Assembly (NCBI RefSeq): GCF_947172395.1
Contig: NC_069095.1
Location: 13,081,321 to 13,145,320, forward strand
Source of the DNA: Bicyclus anynana
Lineage: Eukaryota; Arthropoda; Insecta; Lepidoptera; Nymphalidae
DNA length: 64,000 nt
Direction: 5' to 3'
The notes below the pieces were generated by a model. That model did not search any database. It had not been told where the DNA came from and was given only the letters and a program-made list of their open reading frames with translations. Each line of letters begins with the position of its first letter. Within the stretch, counting starts at the first letter, position 1. Positions 1 through 8,792 of this stretch are shown here, piece after piece. A program made the position numbers and the translations under genes.

Positions 1-401
1 GAAAGGCAGAAAGTTGTATGATTGCATATAACCACTCTCCTGAAAAGGGGGTCTGGGGTTGCATTACTTTTTGGGTTGAAATGAAGTTGTTTATTTGAGA
101 AAGTCCGCCCATTTCTGTAATGGGTCGTAAATTGAGCTGATTACAATCGCTCAATTGTAAAACTGCAACCTAGGATCCTTATCACAAAATACACAAGGCA
201 ACGCAGATACCTGACACCTTACAGTCTTTACAGACAAGTACAAGTATCAACATAAAGCGATAAGTAAACGATCCACAGCAATCTCAAACGATTTACATAT
301 TTATTATCATTAAACCATGTGTTACATCAATTGAGATTATTGTAGATCACTAGTAACAATAGAAGACAAAGATAAATTTAACGTATCTTTATTGTACACT
401 T
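1..401. other. Non-coding, nothing recognised
   Basis: AT-rich sequence without an ORF, RNA gene or repeat I recognise. Confidence 0.5.
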
Positions 402-776
402 CCTAACATTATAAACGCGAAAGCTTGTATGGATGTTTGTTTGGATGTTCTTACTCTTTAACACCGCTAATACTGAAGCGATTTGGCTGAAATTGGGAAT
501 GAAAATAGATTTCACTCTTGATTAACACTACATTTTATCCCGAAAAATTCATGGTTTCCCGAGATTTGCGAAAACTGATGATTTTGATGATATGAATGTT
601 TAGTACTCTTTCACGCCTCGACTACTGAACTGAATTAGCTGAAATTTGGTATTGAGATAATATATTATAGTCTGGATTAACACATAGGCTTCTTTTTATC
701 TCGGAAAAATCCATGGTTCCCGAGGGATTTGTGAAAAACTAAATTCCACGCCGACGATGTCGCGGGCGTCCGCTAG
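402..776 (+). mobile_element. HEL-2 Helitron-like element, two joined copies
   Basis: The block starts near ATTATAAACGCGAAAG and ends GTCCGCTAG before a T, the 3' signature shared by all HEL-2 copies here (2926, 5451, 24304). The core motif 'GTTACTCTTT...ACTACTGAA...GATTTGGCTGAAAT' occurs twice, so one copy is truncated and joined to a second. A CTAG end followed by T fits Helitron insertion between A and T. It has no coding capacity. Confidence 0.6.
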
Positions 777-1090
777 TATACAATAATAGTGAACATATGA
801 AAAGCAAAGTTAATCTCAGTTTTGCAGGAGTTTGTGAACATAGATAAGATAAAACATGAAATAAGCTAGTTAAGTCACTTTAACACGCATCTCTATCATG
901 TGATAACTCTATGGTAACTTTAGGATGGACGATGGAAAACGTATAGCGCAAAATGAACTGCAAATTGAATCGCTAGGACAGTCAACACAAATATCAGGAC
1001 GTTGATAAAAGATAGTCCGTCTTTATTTCTTGTTAGGTCACTTCAACACACATCTTAGATTATCTCTATGGTATCTTTATATTAGAGTCT
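777..1090 (+). repeat. Two diverged units of the 132-bp minisatellite
   Basis: Two imperfect copies of the unit found in the array at 1825..2496. They keep TTTCTTGTTAGGTCACTT, the ATATGAAA/GCAAAG segment and the GGACG segment. They are separated from the main array by the long-TIR element at 1162..1803. Confidence 0.5.
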
Positions 1091-1161
1091 AGAGAAAGAA
1101 AAACGAATAGCTGGAAAATAACAGAAGGAAGTTTAGATGAAAAAAAAAATCTTTGTTTCTC

Positions 1162-1803
1162 GCTAATGATAGGCGTCTACATATTCGCGTCGTACGTATC
1201 GGACGCATCGCATAAATTTTTAATGGATGTTTGATTTGCAGTAGATTCGTGCGATCAGTGCGATCAGCTACGCTATCGTGTAGCGATATTTTTATAACTC
1301 GCAAGTGCTAGTTTAGAATTCACCGCTATCTCTCTTTGTTTAATCACCTCACAATCCAATTTTCTCGTATTGGCTATCTGTTCACCAAGACATGAACAGA
1401 AAATGATTTATGATCCTTGTGATCTGTTTGACATCTGGAATTGGGTTTATTAACCATTCCAGTTAGACGTAGTTTTCTAGGTTTAAGATTTGATTTCGTG
1501 CATATTACGAGTAAACTGTTGTACACCTAAGTTTAAACTAAGCATATTTTGTATTGGTTTTTTGCCTTTTAATAAAAAAATATTACTATATTATTATTAT
1601 TTGTTTAACACGATACTATACAATGAGAAAGATAGCGGTGAATTCGAAACTCGCACTTGGGAGTTATACAAAACATCGTTAGATAATAGGCGTGCTGAAT
1701 CAGTACACGCACTTGTAAGACTTTTTATACAAAGAACACTACGATTCGTTTGAAGCGATGCGTCCGATACGTGCGATGCGGATATGTGGACGTCTACCAT
1801 TAG
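1162..1803. mobile_element. Long-terminal-inverted-repeat DNA element (~642 bp)
   Basis: The left ~180 bases (1162..1340) and right ~180 bases (1622..1803) are diverged reverse complements. Landmarks are CTAATG at both tips, GTATCGGACGCATCGC in each arm, and GAATTCACCGCTATCT at 1314 mirrored at 1634. The spacer holds no ORF with recognisable transposase. Partial relatives lie near 45232 and 56685. The superfamily is not determined. Confidence 0.55.
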
Positions 1804-1824
1804 TCTAAATTCTTGTGGCATCTT

Positions 1825-2496
1825 TATTGTAGACTGAGACAATAGTAGCGCAAATATGAAATGCAAAGTGAATCTCTACGACAGTTTTACACGAGTATGA
1901 GGACGTATATAAAAAATACGTCTTATTTCTTGTTAAGTCACCAAAGCACACATTATTATTATACTCAGAGACAATGGTAGCGTAAATATGAAATGCAAAA
2001 TGAATCTCTACAACAGTTTTACACAAGTATGAGGACGTATATAAAAAATACGTCTTATTTCTTGTTAAGTCACCAAAGCACACATTATTATTATACTCAG
2101 AGACAATGGTAGCGTAAATATGAAATGCAAAGTGAATCTCTACGACAGTTTTACACGAGTGTGAGGACGTATATAAAAAGTAGAACGTCTTATTTCTTGT
2201 TAAGTCACCAAAGCACACATTATTATTGTACTCAGAGACAATGGTAGCGCAAATATGATATGCAAAGTGAATCTCTACGACAGTTTTACACAAGTATGAG
2301 GACGTATATAAAAAGTAGAACGTCTTATTTCTTGTTAAGTCACCAAAGCACACATTATTATTATGCTCAGAGACAATGGTAGCGTAAATATGAAATGCAA
2401 AGTGAATCTCTACGACAGTTTTACACGAGTATGAGGACGTATATAAAAAGTAGAACGTCTTATTTCTTGTTAAGTCACTCTATCGCTCACATTATT
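1825..2496 (+). repeat. Minisatellite, five units of 132-135 bp
   Basis: The anchor GAGGACGTATATA recurs at 1899, 2031, 2163, 2298 and 2433, giving periods of 132, 132, 135 and 135. The longer unit reads AAAAGTAGAACGTC where the short one reads AAAAAATACGTC. Because both periods divide by three, one minus-strand frame stays open for 182 codons (1805..2353) and repeats a 44-45 residue block. There is no other sign of coding. Confidence 0.9.
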
Positions 2497-2925
2497 ATCT
2501 CTCGAGGCACACAAAGGCTGTGAGTGCTGTATTATGTCGCCATGGAGGGACGCACTCCCGAAACACAGTGTAAAAAGGTTTCCACGCCCCTAATAAACTG
2601 TTTTCAAAGCGTTCACAGTAAAAGCCACTTTTAATTTGAATAGACGAGTGGGTTATTTCGTGATCTGGCGTTATATTTTGTCGTAGCTTTATATAGTTTT
2701 TTTAAAGAGTAAACTGATTTTCTTAGCTATGTAACTAGCGAACGCTCATGACTTCGTAAACCCTGAGACCGTTCCTTCGGATTATAGGAAGAAAAAATTT
2801 TGCAAAAGGGCCGGATTAAAGAGGTCTAAGGGCGAACGGGCGTTCTCTAGTTAGAGTATAGGTGGTAGTTTACGTACCATAAGATGGAACATCTACGAGT
2901 ACTTAGTCCGCCAATACTATAATCC
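2497..2925. other. Non-coding; short fragment of a dispersed repeat
   Basis: No gene is seen. Bases ~2785..2850 (GGGCCGGATTAAAGAGGTCT...) match a dispersed family also seen at 4612, 41511 and 47208. Confidence 0.45.
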
Positions 2926-3141
2926 TACTAGTATTATAAACGCGAAAGTTTGTATGGATGTTTGTTACTCTTTAACGCTGCAACTACTGAATCGATTTGG
3001 CTGAAATTTAAAAGATAAGGCAAAATAGACAATACCCTGGATTAACACATACGCTTTAATAACACTTTTTATACCGGAAAAAACCGTGGTTCCCGCGGTA
3101 TTTGTGAATTCTACGCAGACGAAGTCACGTTCATCCGCTAG
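2926..3141 (+). mobile_element. HEL-2 Helitron-like element
   Basis: It starts with ATTATAAACGCGAAAGTTTG and ends ATCCGCTAG followed by T. It shares its core with the copies at 402 and 24304. Confidence 0.65.
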
Positions 3142-3384
3142 TAAAGATAATGATATGAGGCAATCATAAGATTAACATTTTTTTCCATCATAATAAAAGG
3201 TAGACACAAAAATAGTAGCCAAAACTGATACAAAATTCGTTATTCCAGCTAAATTTGGTTAAAGTTAAAGCAAACTAAGGTAAAAATTTGCACGTAAAAT
3301 AAGCAGTATTCTGTGAAAACTTTTCTCTGAAAGTAAATAAAACAATATTTGCAGTGTAAAATTACATCGACCCTTTGCGTAATA

Positions 3385-4148
3385 TACAGGATGTTTAGTA
3401 AAGAGCCAATAATTATCATGGCTTATATATTAATGTACACTACAGTACACTATGACAAGTGCACACAACACTCACTATAAACATGTAAACAGTCAAATAA
3501 AGAACAAGAAACAAAATAATATTGTTAAAACTTAACTTAATTAATATGAGGAAGGAATCACCGATCGGTGAGTTTTTTTTTTCATTGAAGAATTGCAAAG
3601 TATGTCGATGCAAAGTAATAGAACGAGATAGTTCACTATATTATACGAGTAACGGGGTAATAAGTATTAATAGTAATTGGTGAAGACGGGTTGATATCAG
3701 TAGCGTATTTGAAGGGCTAAACATCAACCGTTGAATGAAAGCGTACCGGGTATAACGCTTCCCACCAAGAATTTTATCAATAATCCCTCGACTGGCAGAG
3801 AATAACATTAAGCGATGTCCCGGACTTGTGATCGATGGATATAGGGTTAAGTACGTACTTTTAAACTAGTTAAAACTCCCCTTATTTGCTCGAAATTCTG
3901 CCCGCCCAGCCAAACCTGGCACGATTCTACCAGAGCAGCCTTGGTCAAACGTTCTATTATAGAACTGAGCTATGTTATATAAAAAAATGACGACATAAAT
4001 ATGTTATAGAATGTATGGCAATGTATAGTTGACAGTTAGAATTAATTCAGTTAATAAATTACGTTTTTCTTTGGTATTAAATGTGTTTTCGTATTAGTAA
4101 TAATTGGCTACTAGTAATAGTTGGTTACTCTCTAATGAACACCCTGTA
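3385..4148. mobile_element. Candidate mariner-type non-autonomous element (764 bp)
   Basis: The left end TACAGGATGTTTAGTAAAGA and the right end, read as its reverse complement TACAGGGTGTTCATTAGAGA, form an imperfect terminal inverted repeat. Each end is flanked by TA (3383-3384 and 4149-4150), as expected for Tc1/mariner insertion. The interior is AT-rich with no transposase ORF. TA flanks alone are weak evidence in AT-rich DNA. Confidence 0.5.
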
Positions 4149-4891
4149 TAAATTAAAAATGGCTGAAGACTGATAATTTCCCTGAAAACCCGATCCGCGT
4201 TCTCACAGACTTTTATTTTCCGTTTTAAAATAGCCTCGTTTTTCTCCGTCCCACTTAATTTAGGAAAAACTGCGAAAAAAGCTGCGAAAATTTTTGTTTG
4301 TCCAAAGAAAACTGGCGTAGTGCTAATTGTTTTTGTGATTAATTGTTCGAGTAATTTCCTTAGTGCCTAATTATTTTGTTCTTAATTTTACAATTGTTTT
4401 AATTCGCTCAGCGGAGGATTAAGTACCCACTTAGTTAAAAATAACCCTCAATTACGGTTTACAGCCTACAAAGTATAAGTGTTGTAGAAAGTACTATCCG
4501 CGGATTCACCTGCGTAGTTCCCGTTCCCGTGAGTTATAACAAATACAAATAACGTGGTTTTCCAGTGGTAAATGAATTTCCAAAATCAGTTCATTAGATA
4601 CAGAGATTACCCCTTACACCTCCTTAATCCGGCCCTTTTGTAAAATTCGTTCTTAGCGGACGTCTACTAACTATAAGCTACCTCCCTGGCAAATTTCATT
4701 TTTGTACGTCAATTGGCTTTTGAGATATCGTGATGAATGAATGACCTTTCGCATTTATTTAGTTTAGATATACAGAGAGATATGGGAAAGTGATACTTAT
4801 TATAATCTTCAATGAATAACAATCCTAAAAATATTTATATACTTACCTTTTACTTTTATGATATGTAACATAACTGACTTATATCCCTATA
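4149..4891. other. Non-coding; dispersed-repeat fragment at 4612..4775
   Basis: No gene. The minus strand of 4612..4775 reads AATGCGAAAGG, then GACGTACAAAAATGAAATTT, then AGGGAGGTAG, then GGCCGGATTAAGGAGG. The same order occurs at 41511 and 47208. Confidence 0.5.
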
Positions 4892-5095
4892 CTAGCTGAC
4901 AACGCGCGGTTTCACCCGCGTGGTTCCCGTTCCAGTAAGAATATAGGGATAATATATAGCCTATAGCCTTCCTCGATAATTGGGCTATCTAATACTGAAA
5001 GAATTTTTAAAATCGGACCAGTAGTTCCTGAGATTAGCGCGTTCAATCAAACAAACAAACAAACAAACTCTTCAGCCTTATAATATTAGTATAGA
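4892..5095 (-). mobile_element. HEL-1 Helitron-like element (Lep1-like)
   Basis: On the minus strand it begins TCTATACTAATATTATAA and ends GTCAGCTAG. The host bases are A at 4891 and T at 5096, so it sits between A and T as Helitrons do. The GTTTGTTTG and CGCGGGTGAAACCGCGCG segments are shared with 28801, 34669, 35284, 35540 and 42586. The resemblance to lepidopteran Lep1 is from memory. Confidence 0.7.
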
Positions 5096-5450
5096 TAACA
5101 CGAAAGGAATATACGATTGTAAAACTTCGAAACACGGCTAGTATTAGATTTATTGTATCATGCACTTAACGCCTGTTTCTATTGAATGTTTAAAGCATAG
5201 TTATACGTACGTAGTGCATAGCACAATAGGAGTGGATTTGTTCACGGCTCAGCCATGCAGTGACCCCGGTCTGCTAATTAGCGTCCACGGTTCACTGACT
5301 CACACCGACGCAAATGTCATTCTATACATGCAGCTAGCTACAACTAACAACATTTTCATATTATTCTACACCTATAGGATCTCGTATAACAACAAAATGC
5401 AATGAAATCTCAACAACTTACGGCAATGGTTCTAATTATAGTATTTCTAA
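5096..5450. other. Non-coding, nothing recognised
   Basis: A short plus-strand frame at 5160..5405 shows no family resemblance and no splice context, so it is treated as chance. Confidence 0.45.
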
Positions 5451-5674
5451 CTAGCGGACGCCTGGGACTTCGTCCGCGTGCAATTGTGTTTTTCAAAAAT
5501 CCGGGATAAAAAGTACCCTATGTGTTAATCCATGCTATAATATATCTAAATACCAAATCTCAGCTAATTCTGTTCAGTGATCGAGGCATAAAAGAGTAAC
5601 AAACATTCATATCATCAAAATCAACAGTTTTCGCAAATCTCAGGAAACCACGGTTTTATGCGTTTATGATATTA
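5451..5674 (-). mobile_element. HEL-2 Helitron-like element, minus strand
   Basis: It starts on the plus strand with CTAGCGGACGCC (the reverse of the CTAG end). It contains the same GATTTTGATGATATGAATGT linker as the composite at 402..776, so the linker is a family feature and not a one-off junction. Confidence 0.6.
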
Positions 5675-5732
5675 GTCGAATATGAGTTACCAGATCACTG
5701 TTTCAGGCAGCAGTGAATAAAGTTTTTTGTGT

Positions 5733-5900
5733 AATGGCGACCCCGCACTAGAAAGCGCAGTGTTGGTCGACCCCGCACCAAGAGGACTGACGACATCAAG
5801 CGAGTCATATGGATTCGCTGGATGCAGGTGGCTCAGTATCGTGATGTTTGGAAGTCCCTACAAAAGGCCTATGCAGTGGACGTCAATCGGCTGATATGAT
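5733..5900 (+). pseudogene. RTE-type LINE ORF, C-terminal remnant
   Basis: The plus-strand translation gives KRSVGRPRTKRTDDIKRV, then WIRWMQVAQYRDVWKSLQKA. This is the basic tail that follows the reverse transcriptase in RTE/BovB-like LINEs of insects. It is short, isolated and lacks the RT domain. Related scraps lie at 29092, 43995, 55806 and 59786. Confidence 0.65.
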
Positions 5901-6356
5901 GATAATCATAAACGGTTTTCCACTTACCATCTAGCGGAACGTCTGTCTGTCGATTATTAACATAACAAACAATATATATACGCCAGACTTATTAGCAAAA
6001 GGAAATTACAAAAAGTGTAAAGTAGCTTTTAACCCAGACAGTCGTTACTTTGTCGACGGTCAAGTAATCTCACATGCCTGCAGCGCTAACGGCTTGACAT
6101 AAGAATATCAAACGCCTACGTCAGTGTGAAAGGGCTGTTAGCAAGTGGACTTGGGTCGGGGAGTGTCCTAGAGTTAATCTAAGGGACCAACCCACATTAC
6201 TGACATTCCTGTAAGCCTTTTCAAATGTCAGCCTGGTATTTACTTGGCGCTAAGAGTTGAATGTAGGGCATTTTGTGTGAGCACCTACTTCTAGGGCGTT
6301 ACCGAGGTGTTGTAAGATTTGCATGGAAATTATTATTTATTTATTTATTTTTATAG
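5901..6356. other. Non-coding, nothing recognised
   Basis: No ORF, repeat or RNA gene I can support. A short TTAT run precedes the MITE at 6365. Confidence 0.45.
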
Positions 6357-6364
6357 GGTACCAA

Positions 6365-6655
6365 CTCAGACCAATTATAGAAGGACCTGTATCGCACTCA
6401 TAGTCACGAGCAAAATTGTCTGTCGTTTTCTGAGGAAAACAAGTTCAGATTTTGCATACATCTTATACTAAACTATAAGTTTTCGCCCGTTTTTTACACA
6501 ATTCAATTACACAAAAATTATTTTTACGGAGCTTTTTAACCGACGAACACGATTACAATTATTTAACATCGATACTATAGAGACAGTTTTTATAATCGCA
6601 TTAGATAGTTGATCATATACTTTGACAGAAAAGTAACGTCTAACGAGGCAGGTCC

Positions 6656-6712
<57 letters not shown>

Positions 6713-7055
6713 TCTTTACAAGTTAGCCCTTGACTACAATCTCACCTGATGGTAAGTGATGATGCAGTCTAAGATGGAAGCGGGCTAACTTGTTAGGAGG
6801 AGGATGAAAATCCACACCCCTTTCGGTTTCTACACAGCATCGTACCGGAACGCTAAATCGCTTGGCGGTATGTCTTTGCCGGTAGGGTGGTAACTAGCCA
6901 CGGCCGAAGCCTCCCACCAGCCAGACCTGGACAAATTAAGAAAATCTCAATCTGCCCAGCCGGGGATCGAACCCAGGACCTCCGTCTTGTAAATCCACCG
7001 CGCACACCACTGCGCTACGGAGGCCGTCAAATACCTATACAATAATTGGTCTGAG
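6365..7055 (-). mobile_element. MITE-1, copy 1, split by a nested SINE-A
   Basis: The outer ends read CTCAGACCAATTATA and TAATTGGTCTGAG. The flanks are the 8-base duplication GGTACCAA (6357-6364) and GGTACTAA (7056-7063), one mismatch. MITE sequence runs 6365..6657 and resumes near 7039, with SINE-A in between. Removing the SINE restores the order seen in the intact copy at 43129. An 8-base duplication points to a hAT-like superfamily; this is inferred. Confidence 0.85.
6658..7024 (-). mobile_element. SINE-A, nearly full length, nested in MITE-1
   Basis: The 53-base T run at 6658..6710 is the poly(A) tail on the minus strand. The body includes AAGTTAGCCCTTGACTACAA and ends in a tRNA-like head with box A-like TAGCGCAGTGG and box B-like GGTTCGATCCCC. 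Flanks CGAGGCAGGTCCTAT and CGTCAAATACCTAT look like a decayed target duplication. The very long uninterrupted tail suggests a young insertion or a later expansion. Confidence 0.85.
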
Positions 7056-7063
7056 GGTACTAA

Positions 7064-7670
7064 CAGGTTATGGCAATAAAAATTGAGTTTTACAAAACAT
7101 AGATTAGTGAAGTTGTTGTGTCATAGACCCACTTATAGGTTACCTCAACATACGTAATTTAGTACTCGAATAGATACATTAAATGAATTAAAAGAATAAT
7201 AAATAGGTTAATTAGACTAATTAGGGAAAAAACTGATTTAGATGTGCGTTTATGAATACAGATATGGATCTATCACACAATTACATTATTAACAGAATTA
7301 AACTAAAATAAAATAAACATAAAAAACACAGTATAAACTAAAGATAAAAATAACATTTAAGAGCTATCCCTTTATTATGTTAGATTTACCTTACATTTAT
7401 TTGAGTTATTAGAAATTGTAGACAAAAATATAAAAATGGATACATTGAACGCTAGTTGAATGTTAGATGAATGTTGATTGTGATTTTCGGTTCAATATTC
7501 GTGCACAGTGTAATCTAATCTGTTAGACCAACTAGTGGGAAGCCGCTTAGAGTGATTTCTTACTTTTAAAGAATATTTGCCATATCTTTTAATTATGACA
7601 AATTCCTATTACTGTCCCCTTCCAACTATTCGCATAAAGACTGTGTTAGGAATTGGTATGACAATTATAG
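7064..7670. other. Non-coding, nothing recognised
   Basis: AT-rich sequence with no ORF or repeat I recognise. Confidence 0.45.
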
Positions 7671-7678
7671 CTTGCCAA

Positions 7679-7954
7679 ATTCGTTCCTAACACTCCCGAT
7701 GTTCAGCGCGGGAGGGGGTAACGATGTCCCGCGCGCACGATTTCATACCCGCACAGTCCTTCCTTCTGCCCCGCGCGCACGACCGCGCAGGCATATCCCC
7801 CCGTCGCTCGCATATGATGGAAGTGTCATCAACAAAACGAAAGGAGTGTGGATTTTCATCCTCCTCCTAACAAGTTAGCCCGTTTCCATGTTAGACTGCG
7901 CTCACCATCAGGTGAGATAGTCAAGGGCTCACTTGTAAAGAATAAAAAAAAAAA
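7679..7954 (+). mobile_element. Chimeric element: GC-rich MITE head plus SINE-A tail
   Basis: Bases 7679..~7836 are a GC-rich ~155-bp unit with inverted ends (TTCGTT..TAACACTCCC and its mirror). It is homologous in reverse orientation to 32114..32268. It runs directly into a SINE-A 3' end (GTGTGGATTTTCATCCTCCT..poly A). The perfect 8-base direct repeat CTTGCCAA at 7671-7678 and 7955-7962 encloses the whole composite, as if head and tail inserted as one unit. Confidence 0.7.
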
Positions 7955-7962
7955 CTTGCCAA

Positions 7963-8275
7963 GCTATAGTATACTTACTTAGTCTAGCGGGCTATACCTA
8001 CACAAAAAATGAGCTTAACGAGTTACATTAGCGCTCTTAGACAAACAAACAAACAAACAGTATTAGTAAGATAAATATTATGTACAGTGCGATCTAAAGA
8101 ATTTACGAACTTTGACCTTAAATATCTGTAATCTATAATATCTGTAATGTATCTGTATGTTTGTATGTTATCTGTATTACTTGTTTATGACTTTTAAATA
8201 AAATCCATATCATAATAAAAATTCACAATGTTTGTAAATGGAACTTTATTTATTGTTGAAAGGACTAGATGACGT
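7963..8275. other. Non-coding; short (CAAA)n run
   Basis: A CAAACAAACAAACAAA run at ~8041 is the only notable feature. Confidence 0.45.
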
Positions 8276-8485
8276 TTTTCTACCTATTGATCACTTTGAA
8301 GTCGGTGCCAAGCGCGTGTGTTGTTGATTTTAGTCGTTACTGAAAAATCGCCTTGAATTAAAAGATCACTGGCTTAGCACCTCCTCCAAAGTGATCAATA
8401 GGTAGAAAATATTATAATGTTATATTTCCCTATTTAGTTTCGTGGGTACGTTAATGTTTTGAAGTCGGTTGTTTTTTTTTTAAAT
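8276..8485. repeat. Foldback element, diverged copy
   Basis: A 23-base perfect inverted pair (8276..8298 with 8387..8409) extends imperfectly inward (GTCGGTGCCAAG against CTTAGCACCTC). The right flank GTGGGTACGTTAATGTTTTG then GAAGTCGGTTG matches the outer arm of the 134-bp foldback at 13681..14047. It is an older, partly deleted member of that family. Confidence 0.65.
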
Positions 8486-8620
8486 AATTGAATATTGGTA
8501 AAAAAATCTTTACAATTATATCAGAAGAGATTTTAATACCTGTAGTGATGTGGCACATCGATCTCTTACTACTATCGCAAACGCTGCAAAAATCATCGTG
8601 CCATATGGCTACAGGTCCAA

Positions 8621-8626
8621 TTTATT
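8621..8626 (-). promoter_or_regulatory. Candidate polyadenylation signal for the P450
   Basis: AATAAA on the minus strand, ~170 bases beyond the P450 stop codon. It is the nearest canonical hexamer downstream of that gene. Position is the only evidence. Confidence 0.4.
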
Positions 8627-8792
8627 TGAAAAAAAAAATCAAATCCGCTTTAAAACGTCCAAAAGAATTACTTGCTACATAATTCATTAAAACCTGATAA
8701 TATCAAGTTTCAATACTATACAAACGAAAACAGAGTTCACAACGTCCCTCCGAACGGCTTCACTGCGAATGAATAGTTACACCAACGAACCA

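Noticed and set aside
1805..2353. 182-codon minus-strand frame
   Set aside because: Translation of the 132/135-bp minisatellite; open because the period divides by three.
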